From Hypholoma sublateritium FD-334 SS-4 (Eukaryota; Basidiomycota; Agaricomycetes; Agaricales; Strophariaceae), in the NCBI GenBank assembly GCA_000827495.1, contig KN817571.1, positions 1 to 64,000 of the forward strand: 64,000 bases of DNA, given 5' to 3'. A program made the position numbers and the translations under genes. Below the pieces are notes generated by a model. The model had not been told where the DNA came from, searched no databases, and worked only from the letters and a program-made list of their open reading frames with translations. Shown here piece after piece: positions 11,917 to 24,879 of this stretch. The number at the start of each line of letters is the position of its first letter. Within the stretch, counting starts at the first letter, position 1.

Positions 11917-12272
11917 GAAGGAATTGTGGCGGAAGGTAGATTGTGCGAGTGATATAGATGACAATAATGAAGACGTGGAAGACAGCCGCGCCGGAAATGA
12001 TGTTCGAGGAGACGAGGTATAGAAGAAAGAGGTGCGCTCAAGGATCGCTTTGTGGCCTTTCTAGGAGGATCGCGATGTACATATTTGGCTCACGCGTCGG
12101 AAGGTCGTGCCACCAATTGGCCACCAAAATACCTGACACGCGAAGCAAAATAATTAATGTCATCACGATACATTGGCGTATGCGTAGTAGCGACGGTGCT
12201 CACTTTAACCGTTCATGTTATGAATGAAAAATAAAATGCACCCCACCAGAAACACATTATTTGAGTTTGTGA

Positions 12273-14126
12273 TTACATGTCTGGCAACAGACTCACGAAG
12301 CCACCTTTAGTGATACGAGGAATATAGGGCACCCCATTGAAAGTGATAGTGCAGGAACCCTCAACAATTCGCCCATTCGGAACCTCAGGTATTCGCAGCG
12401 AAGTCAATAATTTCTTTCCGTACGTCGACATTTCGCGGAACAGGCGGCGGTCGGCCCCGGAGTATCCCAGCCCCTGCCGCGGCGTGTCTCTAGTCGAATG
12501 TACCAGCTGGATGATAGATACGTGTGGAAGCGCTAGCGCCACTGAGATGATTTCTTTCTGGAGAAGTACCACAGAGGAGCATCGAAAGGTAAGCGCAAGT
12601 ATGAAGATATAGTTCGTCTCGGGAAGCACGTACCAGGTCACCGGTTCTATATTCTTCATATAGATCCATAGCGTTCAGCGTAAACGCAATGCTCTGCAAA
12701 TTTCTGCAAGCGGAGAGCCCCCGCATGCTCTCATATGTCATGTAGGAGGGCGCCAGAGTTGTCACTGTGTTAATCCCTTTATACGCTACCAGCGAGCCGC
12801 TGTGCAACGGCAACACGCGGCAACACAGCTCGTGCGAGAGACGCTGCGCCTCGTCAATTGCGCGCTGCTCCGCTGCCATATCTAGCCTGACGCGTGTGTA
12901 TCGCCCACCGTTGGCCGTGAGCTGCTCCAGGCCCGTGTACGACGACAGATAGACGAGCAAGGGCGCCGTAACCGCCTCGACGACAAGCTCTTTGAGCCGG
13001 ATGTTCGCCGTTTTCAGTCCGCGCCAGAGCGCGCTGTCCACTCCGGATACGTGAATGTCCGCCACATGCGCGATGTCAAGGGCGGTGAGTCCGCGGAGGT
13101 GTGGGATCGTGACAGCGTCCAGCTGGAGACTATACCCCGCCAATCGAAGATTGCGTAGCGGCGGGAACGACGTGAGCGGCACATTATGGTATATATCATG
13201 TAGCACGCTCAGCGGAAGATGTTGTTCGGAATTTTTGCTTACAGGAAGAGCTAGAGCCAGACATGTGAGCTCACCGCCGCCATTGACGAACGCGTGAAGC
13301 TGCTCTACACACCCCGCCGCATATGTGGCGGGAAGGTTAACGCCACCGATGGCGATGCTGTGTAGGTGTCGGAAGCGATGAAAGGGAATTAAATCCGGGG
13401 AGGAGGGCTCAGTTGAATCTGTAAATGGGTGCCCTGCGAAGTCGATGTGGAGTTCCTCGAAATGGGCAAGAAAAGTGAGGCCGTTAATGACAGCGTCCAT
13501 GAATTTAATAGCACGCAGGTCCCAGCTACACAGTCAGTCAGTATTTTGCACTGCTAAACACAAAAATTACGCACTGAACCACGCGAACATTCTTCAATGA
13601 TATAATTGCTTGGAAGATTGTGTCTGAACTGCAATATGCTGTGGGCTCCGGGAACGTTCGATCGATCCTCATCACGTAGTTTATCCGTAAGGTCTTAGCA
13701 TAGCGACAGAAAGGATTAGCGCCTTGGTTTAAAATTTCCAGATCCTTGGGAGCTTTTTGAAGCTTGCAGAAGCTGCCAGATTTGAACTCGGGCCCAAAGT
13801 CAAAGTCGATCTCACTGAAGACGTAAGGGTCAACTGCGCGCCGGAAACCCTGGCATACGAGTCTGAGTTCGGCAAGGTCGTGTTTAGATAACTCCTTTAT
13901 TCCACTTGGGCGTGTTATCGTATTAGTCTTCTTCGAAGGCAGCTTGAAAAAAGGATCCCGTTCAAACACTGGCACTCGAAGTTATAGGTGAAATACCTAC
14001 TATGTAGTAGGATAAGATCTCCTCAATCAGTTCCTGTGCAAGATCCCTAATTCCTGGCCCCGGTGAGCTTATACTGGCATGAGGAAATTTCATTTCACTC
14101 ATTGGTGGTGTGGTAGTGTCGTCCAT
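12273..14126 (-). CDS. F-box/LRR-like protein
   Basis: The N-terminal part contains an F-box-like start (LAQELIEEILSYY, about residue 26), and after a poorly resolved joint near 13965-14010 the second half of the motif, LRLVCQGFRRAVDPYVFSEI. The rest is a leucine-rich, repeat-like body, for example LRNLRLAGYSLQLDAVTIPH, as in the many F-box substrate receptors of agaricomycetes. Two later introns are clear: one restoring VRVVHWDLRAIKFMDAVING across about 13500-13573, and one of about 76 nt joining EEYRTGDL to KEIISVALALPH near 12560-12635. By family, it would be a substrate adaptor of an SCF ubiquitin ligase binding Skp1; the substrate is unknown. ATG at 14126 is the first in frame. Confidence 0.65.
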
Positions 14127-15099
14127 TGTTGTCAAAGGCTGCAGTGTGGTATCGCCGTCAGTGGCCAAATATAGATCGGACAACCCCTTCTTGAACCCCG
14201 TCACGTTGAACGCTGTCACTGCTTGAACGACCGTGCTCACTGCTGTTCTTGTACCACGGGCAGAAACTGGCTCAGTCAAGTCACAGGATTCAGTTAACGC
14301 GTCGTGTCCTTGGCATATCCCGCCCTACCCCGCCCTTTACGCCGACGATGACTTGTTTTAGGCGGTTTCCGGCTCTTGTTGGCTCTTGAAATTTGTCGAC
14401 ATCAGGCGCTTCTGAGCTGGTCGATGGCTCCTTGACGATATTTAACAGGACACTTCCTTGTGAGGCAGCTGGCCATCTCCTGACGTTGGTGGGCTGTCTT
14501 TGGGCTGTCAGCTATGTGCAGGAGAACGAAGAGACCCAACAAAAGCGGGATTTTAGGTTCACATCGGCTAACGGTAGATTTCACTCTTGGCACACCCTTG
14601 GCATGTAACATCCCGGCAGCGATATCCCTCGATATCCCCACCTTATCCCGCCTTGTTCTGAACCATGCGCTCACACCTCCTTTATCCGTGACTCCGAACG
14701 GCTCGAACAACATTCTGGGCATTGAGCAAGACGAAGAAACACATTCATCAGGAGGGCTACCTGATTCAACCACCAGGTACGGCATCCCTGTCACAACCTT
14801 CCTAAAAGCTCGCTGATTATTTCCAGAATATATAGGTCCTCCTGATTCTATGATACCCGCGAATCCCGAGCGGAACCAGTCTGAGCAAGTCAGTACGCGT
14901 ATGTGAGGGACTAATCTTCGAAGCCGCTGTTTGTGCCCACCTCCACCTAGCATGACTTCGGAGTCATTCCTGAAAATCCGATAGCCAAGGAGATTAATAA
15001 TTCCTGTCGCCTCGTCATGTTCGTCCCTTGAATGCAGCTTTAAAAGAAGCACTTATTCCTTTCCACCCCAGAGATCCCCCAACTCAAGGACCGAAAAAA
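14127..15099. other. Intergenic with a possible worn coding remnant
   Basis: A 650-bp frame runs on the minus strand (14402-15052) but shows no credible domain. A short piece (ISRDIAAGMLHAKG near 14600-14640) faintly recalls the protein-kinase catalytic loop approach, without the HRD and DFG motifs. I treat it as non-genic or as a relic. The right end must contain the promoter of the membrane-protein gene at 15100. Confidence 0.4.
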
Positions 15100-16104
15100 A
15101 TGATACCCCTTTCCATTCGCTCGCAAATCACTCTCTTTTTATGCCTTGGCCTAGTCGCCCTAGGTGAAGCACGCTTGACCCACTCCACGAAGAAGGCGTT
15201 CCAGCTGATTCTGGACCCAATCCACACCGCAACGTTCGCGTTCTACATCATCTTCGGCGTGACCACGGCCTTCCAAACCCTATCGGCGTTCTTCAAATCA
15301 GTTTCCGCGTTGCGCAAGCTCGGCCGCCGTGAGCAGGCCACGGCGGGTGGGCGCGACTACAGCACCGGCAGCATCTACGTTCACCTCGTCTTCCTCGGCG
15401 CGTGTTCGGCGCTTGTGTACGATGTACTATCCACCGTTTGGATCGTGTACACGCAGAATCAGTTTGTGACGCGTGTGGTCCCCGACGCGTTCATGGCAGG
15501 CAAGTTTCTCGTCCAAGAGAGCGCGGATCTCTTCATCTGTTTTGCGATGCTCGCGCTCCTGTATCACCGCCAGCGCATCGCATACGGTCCGAAGGCGGAC
15601 GAGCTGCGCCCGTATCGGTACAAACTCTTCCTCGACGCGGCGCTCTTGGCGTCGTATCTCGCGTTGATCATCGTCTATGCCTCCCTCCGTTCGGTATATT
15701 CCTCGTCGGATTCCATCCGCAACGCGTACTACCAGCTCCTCACAGCTGACCGCGTTGTGATCGGGCTGTTCAGCGTGCTCGCGATTAACGTCACCGCGTC
15801 TTCCGTCTATGCGTGGCTTCGGCTCAAGCGCATCTCACCCCCTGATGCAGTAGGTTTCTTTCCTTCTATGGCCATGTGTGTGTCAGTCACTGATGATATG
15901 GTTCTTGCGCAGGCTATGGTCGGGCAGATCGTCAAGTTCATCTCTCCGCTACTCCTCGTTCGCGCAATATTCAAGATCGTGGAGTATGTGCTCTTATACA
16001 ACCAAATTTCAATTATAAGCCAGCATGAATTGGATTCTATCCGCCTGGCCCGCGCTATCGTCATGGGTCTCACGTATTTTGTTATTCTGATATATGCTCT
16101 GTGA
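15100..16104 (+). CDS. Multi-pass (7-8 TM) membrane protein of unknown function
   Basis: The open frame encodes seven to eight hydrophobic helices separated by short charged loops, such as SQITLFLCLGLVALGEA at the start, IYVHLVFLGACSALVYDV near residues 86-103, and AIVMGLTYFVILIYAL at the very C-terminus. It resembles agaricomycete orphan seven-helix proteins but matches no family I can name. A 63-nt GT-AG intron (15850-15912, GTAGGT..TGCGCAG) lies in frame with no stop; removing it joins SPPDA to AMVGQIVKF and gives about 313 residues. ATG at 15100 (AAAAAAATG context) is preferred to the in-frame ATG at 15028, which would add a hydrophilic 24-residue extension. Membrane location is inferred from the helices; ligand and role are unknown. 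Confidence 0.65.
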   Translation: MIPLSIRSQITLFLCLGLVALGEARLTHSTKKAFQLILDPIHTATFAFYIIFGVTTAFQTLSAFFKSVSALRKLGRREQATAGGRDYSTGSIYVHLVFLGACSALVYDVLSTVWIVYTQNQFVTRVVPDAFMAGKFLVQESADLFICFAMLALLYHRQRIAYGPKADELRPYRYKLFLDAALLASYLALIIVYASLRSVYSSSDSIRNAYYQLLTADRVVIGLFSVLAINVTASSVYAWLRLKRISPPDAVGFFPSMAMCVSVTDDMVLAQAMVGQIVKFISPLLLVRAIFKIVEYVLLYNQISIISQHELDSIRLARAIVMGLTYFVILIYAL

Positions 16105-16386
16105 GGATATGGACACTTAGAAATACCTGCAGTTGCCCTGTCAAGCAAAGAGAAAGCGCCACAAGTCTTACTCCTGCAATTACTTTTAGTTGGATGATGT
16201 TTCTAAAGTCTACGAATTACATTTAACGTTTCGAGACCTTCGAGGACGGCTCCCAGTCGGTGCATGCTAGCCAATAGTAGTTTGCAGTTAAGATTATATA
16301 GTAATAGGCAGACCTAGCGATTAAGATAAAGATAAAGCGTAAATACCAGTGACTAGGTAGATGGACACCGGAGCTCGATTATACGG
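16105..16386. other. Short convergent intergenic spacer
   Basis: An AT-rich spacer between the 3' ends of the membrane-protein gene (plus) and the compact Spa2-like gene (minus). Nothing else is recognised. Confidence 0.6.
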
Positions 16387-18837
16387 TCATAACTTCAATA
16401 GGCCTTTCATAATGTTCATTATTTCGAAGCTTGATTTGGCCATGATTTGCCAGTTCTCCCGTTCCTTTGACACCTCTGGCAGCGCCTGAATTTTTTCCAG
16501 CTTACTCGTGTGATCGCGGAGTCCGCGTATGATATCGATTCCCCGAGTAGTAGAAGCCGAATAATTGGTATCATAGGCTTCGATAACATCCAACGCAATC
16601 CTTATAATCTCCCCCAGGTTTTCAGTCAAGGTGGGTCGCGCCCTTGGATTGTTTACGCCCGCATGCAGATTTTGTATGGCGGCGCTTATCGACTCCGTCT
16701 GGGCTTCGAGGTAAGGCTAACGAGCGTAGATAAGACGAGCGTCAAGATTTCTGGTAGTTGAAAAAAAGATTCTAAACGTACGTGGAACGCCCCAGACGTT
16801 TCCTCTGATTTCTCCGTTGGCTCCGACGCCTCGCTCGACATCGCAACTGATATTCGAATTGGTGAGCCTAACGGCTCTGCGCTACCATTCCCAGACCAGG
16901 ACCGCTGAATGCTGAGCAGGTGGTGATTGAAGTCGAGGCTCAGCGGCGAGTTCCTTGACCCATATCTTCTCACCCCACTACTCGACGTTGAGATTCGGGT
17001 TGCCTTCCCACTGATTGTAGTACTGGCCGTCTGACTTGCGCTCATCGGCCTGATGACAGCCGAGGTCCATGGGTACGGAGGCTCCCGTGCATGTATAGGT
17101 GGACCCGGAGGCGACCTTTCAGTTTTAGCTGCCAGTGGAATGTACAGCGTTCGTCCGATTTCAGTGATTGTCACCGAGGCGTGTCTAGCGGCAGCCTCGA
17201 GCAGGGTTATAGGCGACATCCCAGAGCTCGACGCGTGAGTCTTGGCGGCGGCAAGAAGATTGCTGACTTCTTTCTCGATATGATCTCTCAGTGCCTGCAA
17301 GGCAGGGAGGTTGACGTCACCGCGGTTTTCCTTGGGCAGTAGCTCGAATGTGTTGATATCCTGAACAATGTTCTCCACTGCGTCTGCTGCGTCTTTTGCG
17401 GCGGCCATTACGCCTCTGGTGTTAATCCGCCCAGCAACAAGAAGCTCGTCAATGGCAACAACAAATTGGCGAATGTGCACATCAACCACATCAGGATCAG
17501 ACATAATTAAGACCTGGTCGTCTTCATCACATTTTCCAGCATCTTGAAGGGACGTGTGCGATAGGGCTGGTCAAAAATTACTGTCAGAGACAATCATCTG
17601 AGTTGTTCAATGCCTGACCTTTGAACTTCTCCATCTCTCCATTTACTTGTTCATACTTCTGTTTATACTCTTTCAATTCAGCTTCGAGAGACTGAATAGT
17701 TGCACTGTCCGACTCCTTGGCGGCCACAATTTCAGCATTTTTTGCACGAACGTCTTTAATTTCCATCTCCAGGCCTTCTACCTCGGTCTTGCGCTGAGCT
17801 TTCTCAGACCGAACCTACATAATTAGCAGCGTAAGTATATACGTACTGTGGTAGAACAAATGCTTGCCAAAATACCTCTCGTTGAAGAAGCTCCTTGACC
17901 AGCTCAAGTTTACTACATCGACCATTGAGGATAGTGATTTCTTCTTGGTGCTCCTGAATTTGTTTCCGAGAAACTTGCCTCAGTGTTTCTAATTCATTCT
18001 GCAGAGCTTGAAAGGTACGGTTCCGTTCCCCAGCGTGCTATCGGGGCGTCAACACCAAACCTGTCAGTGGGCATATAAAAATGCTCGCCTGACGTGGGCT
18101 GCCGAATTCCGCGAGCGGTTGAAGCGGCCGTACTTCATCTCCATGGGCTTCATCCTCATGAAGTACGACTTGACTGGCCCCGTCTTCAATCGAAGGTGGT
18201 TTTATACTCGATTCACTCTATGTTGCAATTAGCAATGTGCCACAATAAACTATACAAGATTTGCTCACTTCGTGTTTGAGCTCTGGATACCTACGTTCCA
18301 TCTCAAAATAAATTTCGCTAGATATGTCTTGCAAACGGTCGTTTGCCATCTTCGCTAAACTCTGGAGTGCTTTGCTACGTTTTTCATCGAAATCCATGCG
18401 CACCCGAATGAAACGGACTGCAAAAAAGATTGAGAAAAGCTATCTGAGTTAAATACTACAGTTAGGCGGACCTTCGTTCTGTATATTCCGGCGAACAATT
18501 TCATTGTGTACATCCGTCGATAGCTCGTAGAAACGATCATTAGTTAGTTTCGTCAACTTGAACTTGCGCGAGCTGGAAGGATCTTGGAGGATAATTCAGA
18601 AAATTGGAAGGACAGAATAAGAGGAAAGGACAGACTGGCAGCCAAGTAATTTCCCAGAAATATTCCCAGCTCGGCATACTGGCTTCTGGATAGCTCGCAG
18701 TAGTCGATAGCTAGCGGTGGTATTGAGGACGCCGGCGTCGAAACTTGGACGGAATGGTCTGAGTCTGTGAGATACGTGGACAGCCCAGACAGCGACGCCG
18801 CGGTGGGGGAAGAAGGACGAGTGGATTGTCGGGACAT
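16387..18837 (-). CDS. Spa2/GIT1-like polarity scaffold, compact paralogue
   Basis: The protein starts with a Ser/Pro-rich tail and IDYCELSRSQYAELGIFLGNY, followed by both halves of the Spa2 homology domain (SHD): SKLTKLTNDRFYELSTDVHN and LQDISSEIYFEMERRYPELK. After a short linker (about 43 residues, exon near 18060-18190) come coiled coils (LQNELETLRQVSRKQIQEH; LEAELKEYKQKYEQVNGEM), then a C-terminal helical region starting DPDVVDVHIRQFVVAIDELL and ending MAKSSFEIMNIMKGLLKL. By family, this scaffold gathers MAP-kinase and polarity factors at growing tips and septa in the polarisome. It is diverged from the neighbouring full-length copy on the same strand and lacks the long disordered linker of that copy. 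At least seven short introns are needed; all the conserved blocks can be joined by GT-AG or GC-AG sites. Confidence 0.75.
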
Positions 18838-19885
18838 GGCTGTGGAGGAAAGGAAACTTCGAGCGAGGTTGTGCGCTTATATGTATGTCGTAGCCTCTTC
18901 CAGAAGTCAGAAACATCACCACGTTGCATACGCATTGGCCGAGTAAGTATGCCCAGGCGCCTCGCTTTTCGCAACACGGTACTAGCCCTGAAATGATGTC
19001 AGGCTACGTCCATACGCCAGAGCAGAAGCCAGAAAATAAAGCCCGCACCGTCATCACGAGTTTCAATGGCGCTCTCCAGTGCGTTCCCCGACTTCAAGCG
19101 TCACAAGTTTTACAACATTTTGGGGAAGGGACCAGTATGGTAAAACGCAGCAAGGCAAGCGCTTATCACTTCGGTGCTAAGATCCTGAACACAGGCCACG
19201 CCTTCCGACACGAGCCCATAAGATGTGCACGACGATGAATGTGGTTCATTTCAAGTTCATTCTGAACAATTGAAAGCAATGAATGATCAATCGATCAATC
19301 CGCCATCTCCGGTGGGCCCGCTATCATATAGCCGAATGCCACTTTCAAAGTAACGGCGAATCTGCGTCGTACTTATGCATATGTACACGTGTGGGGGGTG
19401 CTGTACACAAGTAGTACGTGGATGAGAATAATACATGCATGGCTAGCGAAGGCGACAAAAAGAAAACAAAAAACCGGACAGCCGAACGAGAAGGCGAGCT
19501 CGCCGCTGGTACACTTTGGACTTGCAAAATAATATTAACAAGGACGAACAAATGGATGAAAAACAGAAGTTAGAACCGCTAACCAGCCGCATAAGGGGGA
19601 CATAATAAATCATCTGTATTGGTATGGGGTGCAGACATTGAGGGATATAATAAAATTCCCAAAAACTGACTGGGGTATGAGGGCGCAGCCGAGTAGTGTA
19701 CGTATGTAATAATAGGGTAAGGTAGGGATGCAGATGGTATGAGTATCGTGGACAATGTACGTGATTGGCGGGGGTGGAGATGCAGTAAGTCGTGGGGCAG
19801 AGAAGGCGGAGAACGAACAAGCACGGATGACGCAAGAGAAATGAACCCAGGAAAGAGCAACGGAGGACGACAGAGCCAGCCGAAC
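18838..19885. other. Intergenic between two Spa2-like paralogues
   Basis: About 1 kb containing the promoter of the compact gene (right of 18837) and the 3' region of the full-length gene. Frames on the minus strand around 19440-20070 are shadows of the next gene's last exons and its trailer. No other gene is seen. Confidence 0.5.
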
Positions 19886-22800
19886 TCACAGCTTCATCAG
19901 GCCCTTCATCGCATTGGCGATAGCGAAGCTCGACTTGGCCATGATCTGGCGGCTTTCCTTGGTCACTTCCGGCAGCGCCTGCACCTCGCTCAGCTTCTGA
20001 GCATGTTCGCTGAGTTCGCGCAGCGTCTCGTTGCCCTGAACCGCGGAAGCCGGCGGGAGGTTGTCGTTGCACACGGCGACAATGCTCGAGACGATCGTGA
20101 TGATCTGCGTCAAATTCTCGCTCAGCGTCGGCGATGGTGTCGGACTGCGCACGCCCGAGAGCACACTTTGGATAGCATAGACTATCGACTCAGTCTGGGC
20201 CTCTAGGTAGGGCTGCAGGGACAGGTCTCAGTATAAGTGAGGTGCGCAGGACATGAATTTCAATACTAACCTTCAGTTCTGCCCACGCATCCTCTGAGCC
20301 TTCAGCCTGTGCCGAATCGTCACTTACCACCCCGCCCGAGTTCCCTTGCGTGTCGAAGATAGGAGGTGGCGAACTCGTCTGCTCCGAACTCGAGTTCTCC
20401 GACGGCGGCCGCCGCCTACTGTCCATAAACCCGCGCGACTGATTCGGCGGCGACCCAGGGGACTCCGTATAGCGCCCGCCCCGACTCGACGCCGACGCCT
20501 GGCTCGCTTTGCGTTGGTGCAGACTCGCGCGGTTCTCCTCCACCGCCTTCAGTACTGGCGTGAAGCCGCCGCCGATGGCGCCCGCCGAGGGGCCCGCGAG
20601 CGCGGCGTACGAGAACTGCTCCTGTTCCGCCTTCGTCGCCTTGCGGATGCACACCGCGCGGCCGATCTCGGTGATCGTGGCGGAGACATGGCTCGCGGCC
20701 GCGTCGAGCAGGCTGACGGGCGACATCCCCGAGCTTGACGCGTGCGTCTTCGTCGCGGCGACGAGGTTGCTGAGCGTCGCCTCCGCGCGTTCGCGCAGCG
20801 AGCGCAGGGTGTCGCTGTCGACGTCGGGCTTGTCGCGGCGTGGCGGGCGCCGCTCGAAGGCTTTGACGTCTTCGATGATGTTTGTGACTGCGTTCACCAC
20901 GGACTTCATAGGCATCAGCACCCGCGTAGGTGCATTGGACCGACCCGCAGTTAGGAGTGTATCGATGGCTGATAGGAATGCCGTGATATGGACGTCCAGC
21001 ACACCACCATCGTCCGACATGGGCAGCTGATCTTCACCCTTGTCAAATTTGGGCGCTTGGAGGAATAATTGCGACGTAGCTGAGTACAGGCTAAATTTTA
21101 GATCGGTCAGGTAAGAAAATGAAGTATCTGCTTACCTTTGACACTCCGCAGCTCCGTCTTCGCCTGTTCATACTTGCGCTTGTACTCTTTCAGCTGGTTG
21201 TCCAATTCGCGAATAAGGGCGTTATCCGAATCTTTTGCACTCATCAGCTCGTCATTCCTCGAAGAGAGGTCGTTAATCTCATTCAATAGGCTTTCCATAT
21301 CATTTTGAAGTTGCTCAACGTTCTCAGATTCAACCTGTAGGATTTGCGTTAGAAGCTGCATCTTTCTTGTTAAGTTAAATGATAATTACCGATCCCTGGC
21401 GAAGCTCATTCTCTTCTTCGAGCCTGGCACAACGATCGCGGAAGATGTCAAGCTCCTCTCGTTCTTCTTGTGCCTGCAAAGCATCGCGCCTACGGAGGTC
21501 TCGGAGTTCCTCGAGTTCCTGCTGCATGGATCGCATCGCAGTACTTTGCTCCTCGGCTCGCTAAACACCTATTAACATTCGTGCATGGTGATCTTCAAAG
21601 CAGAAAACTCACTTGACGTAAGCCCGCAAGCTCTTCGTCTAATTGGCGCACTCTCGCCTCGCTTTCCCTCCTCCGCTTCTCGTGTTCTGCGGCGTCATCG
21701 AGATCCCGCTGCATGCTCGTGATTTGGCTTTGCATCGTGGCAATCTTGAACTCATAATCGCGGCGCATCTTCTCCCTCTCATCCGCTGTGGTACTCGCTC
21801 GCATCAATCGCGAGCCCATGCCTCCCCCAGCTGATCGCGCAGAGTCCACCGACGATCGTCCGTATTTGTCGTATAGCTCATCTCCGCTGCGATTTCCCGC
21901 CGCCGAGTCGTCTTCGATCTCCACCTCCTTCAGTCGTGCGCTGAGTCCCATCAGTCCTGCTGGCGGGCTTCTGGAAGTCATAGGGCTTGGGTAATCACTG
22001 GCAGTATCCGGAGGCTCGCTCTCGTTGCCTGTGTCCCTCCCTCCATCACCTGCCCTATCATCGATGGTCGTTACTCCGCTGTCCCGACCCTCACGACCAT
22101 ATGGGATATCGATGTATTCCTCTTCCATTGTGCTTTTGTTGGGTATGATGACTGCACTAGCCGCCGTTGTACTCTGTGCTGGTGGAATATTGGCAGTGCT
22201 GTCACTTGCAATACTGGGTGCTTGGCCCGGCCGACGGCTGAAATCGCGCTCCCGGTCCTCTGATCTCCGCCCTGTGATGTCTTGCGAGGGCTTGCGCCGA
22301 GAAGCCAGTGCAGAAGACAGGTTGTCGTCGCCTGCTCTAGGGGGGTACGGATCGTCAGGTCGCCGAAAAGCATCCTCACTGCGCCGTCCTAAGTTGAACT
22401 CTATCTCGCTCGGACGCCGTCTGTCCTCGGAGGGTCTGCGACTGGAAACGCTCCCCCCGTATCCGCTGTCTGGCGGTCTTTCGCGGTCGGACGACATGCG
22501 CCCAGACGTTCGACTGCTTGCAGCATTTCGCGGGGCCGAGCTGGATGGGAAGTCCGGAGCAGGGTAATCGTCATAATTAGATGTCGCCGACGCTCTCCCG
22601 GACAGCTGTGTTGAGAATTCTGCAGTCAGGAGATGCTTGATCAGCCAGATGACTCCACCAGTGGCTCACCTCTTCCTTGAACTCCGGATATCGACGTGCC
22701 AATTCAAAGTAAACATCACTCGAGAGATCTTCGAAGCGCGATGTTGGTAGCGTGGCTAACTTTTGCCGTGCCTGATTTCGTTTTGGGTGAAATTCCTCCC

Positions 22801-23248
22801 TGACCGGAAGAAACGGGACTGTGAAACGATATGAGCATACAAAGCCACGACGGGGTGAGCTGACCAACCCTCGCTCGACTTGTTTCTCCGAACAAGCTCG
22901 TCGTACACGTCGGTGGATAGTTCATGAAATTGTTGAATGGTTAACCTCGTTAACTTCGATCTAGCATTTGACCGGGAATTCGGAGGAGCTTTGAGGCAGG
23001 GAAAACACGCCGGTCAGGCAAGAATGAAAGGACTTAATTGCATGCAACGTACCTGCCGCCAAGTAGCTTGCGAGATACTTCCCCAGCTCTGCATAGTGGA
23101 TCTTGGAAACCTGGCGATAATCGATTGTCGGGACGGCGGGAGCGCCCTTGAGGTCACGGATGGGGCGGTATGAATCTGTGCGATAGTTGGATATGCCAGA
23201 GAACGCCGTTGGTGTTGGCGACGGCGCGCGGGATGGCGTACGCTTCAT
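19886..23248 (-). CDS. spa2: Spa2/GIT1-like polarity scaffold, full-length paralogue
   Basis: Order of parts: a Ser/Pro-rich N-terminus with IDYRQVSKIHYAELGKYLAS; SHD repeat 1 (KLTRLTIQQFHELSTDVYDE, exon near 22870-22990); SHD repeat 2 (FEDLSSDVYFELARRYPEFK, 22680-22740); a disordered linker of about 300 residues rich in Arg, Ser, Pro and Asp (21595-22560); coiled coils (LDNQLKEYKRKYEQAKTELR near 21140-21200); and a C-terminal helical domain beginning DGGVLDVHITAFLSAIDTLL and ending MAKSSFAIANAMKGLMKL. Length and domain order match fungal Spa2-type scaffolds that act at the hyphal tip and septum with MAPK and polarity proteins. An LTR-flanked element begins only about 220 bp upstream of the start codon, so regulation may differ from that of orthologues. 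ATG at 23248 is the only good start. Confidence 0.8.
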
Positions 23249-23469
23249 GGCGGTGGGGAGGGATAGTGGTGCTAAGGAAAGAGCGTATGCATTCCCTGTC
23301 GGCCTTGGCCACAACAATCGCAACACGCTGCAGTCGCATTCACAGAACAAACACTCCAAAACAGACGTGACTGCACAACATTGACGTCACGCGTAACAAC
23401 TCTCTTGAACGACAACCATCATTGTCGCAGAACAATTCTCTGCCCGTTCTATCACTGTCTCTACCCAGT

Positions 23470-24096
23470 TGTAGTGACGGTTACTCCTGTGACAAAGGAG
23501 AAATGGTCGGGGTGCGAGAGTGTCCTGTGCGTGCATCAGGACGGGGTCAGTGGTTGAAGAAGGTGGAGGCGCGCGGTTTAGCGGGCGCGAGCGATGCGAG
23601 CGATGCGAGCGTGCGAGCGTAACGTGCGGGAACTTCGATATGACTTCAGCGTGGCGATACGATACGATACGGAGACGATACGGGAATGAGAACGAGCCTT
23701 CAAGCCTCGAGACAAGAAGGGGACTACCAGAGTGAGCATTTCGAGTAAATACATGAACTTTAAATACTGTAAATAATTCTACTGGGCGCCAAGCTACGGA
23801 AATCGAGTCATGTCCTGGAAATGCTACGGAGCGTACCTATTCATATGGCTACTGAATGGGATGCGGAAGGGAATCGACCAAGCGAACGGGGCCGAGGACG
23901 TGCGGAACTAGGAAATGGTGAAGGCGTGATGCCGGGCGTGCCGGCGGGCGCCTAAACGCTCGTGCGATCGTGCGCAGCGTGTTTGTGCGGCTAGCAATCG
24001 CGTTCGGTGTCGGCGAGTGCGAAGCGTCGGCGTTCGTCGGGCGCGCGTGCGTCTTGAAGGAGGCGTTCCGCGCGTAAGCGGAATGCACTCCTTACA
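23470..24096. repeat. Left long terminal repeat (627 bp)
   Basis: Begins TGTAGTGACGGTTAC and ends CACTCCTTACA. It contains a GCGAGCGAT/GCGAGC microrepeat near 23586-23620 and a GATACGATAC cluster near 23653-23680. Identical to the right copy at a constant offset of 3,154 bp wherever compared. The sequence following it starts ACAGCCGGGGGG; no obvious tRNA primer-binding site was recognised. Confidence 0.7.
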
Positions 24097-24879
24097 ACAG
24101 CCGGGGGGATTTAATATTGACGTCCCCGTCAATCCAGTCGAGGAACAAGGTAACACAATGTGCGCGGGGTGCCGCTGCTGGCTGACCGTCCGAGCGTGCG
24201 GCTTTTGGTGTCGAAATATGAGTGTCGAGTTGGGAGAAATCAACGGGATGGCGAGGAAATTGTGTGAAGTGGGGCAGCGCCGTGGGAAGAAGGAGGCTTG
24301 AAGAGAAGGTGAGAGAGAGGATCGGGGCGTACGAAGCCTGTCCGTGGGCGTGATGGGCGTACACGCAGCGTGAAGAAAGGTCGAGGCGGCGTGATTGTGA
24401 TTTTAGAGGGATATACCGGCGGCGTCATCCGGGCATTGAAGGTGACAGATGATACGAGCGACTGGAGAACGTGCGTGGGTATGGAGTGTGTGCGCGGAGC
24501 ATGAACGAAGGCTGACGCGGGGCTGTTCTGCGGGGAGAATGGAGATACGAGGGCGCGAGCAGGGATCGGTGTGTATGGAGCGTCGAGTGTGCGCATCTTG
24601 GGGTTACGGAACGAAGAATGTGGCGCATGCGTGCGTGGAGCGTGAATGAGGGATGGGACCGACGGAAAAGTGTGCTCGGAGAATCCGGGTACGAAGGCGA
24701 GCGGCTGGAGTGATCGTCGCGGACGGAGCTCGGGCGCTTACATGTAGCGTGAACATGACGTGAACAGAGCGCTTGTCAGGCAGAACGGCGCGGCGGTGCC
24801 CGAAACTTGGAGCGTGGCGGCTTGTTCATGACGCGGGGAGTCTCATGGTGGAAAGGATGCGACGTTGAAGGGATGTGGA

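Noticed and set aside
14402..15052. Possible protein-kinase gene on the minus strand
   Set aside because: Only one short phrase resembles a kinase; HRD, DFG and VAIK-like motifs are missing.
23470..24096. CRISPR-like or satellite interpretation of GCGAGCGAT repeats in the LTR
   Set aside because: Only a few adjacent short units, no spacers, and identical in both LTRs as part of the LTR itself.
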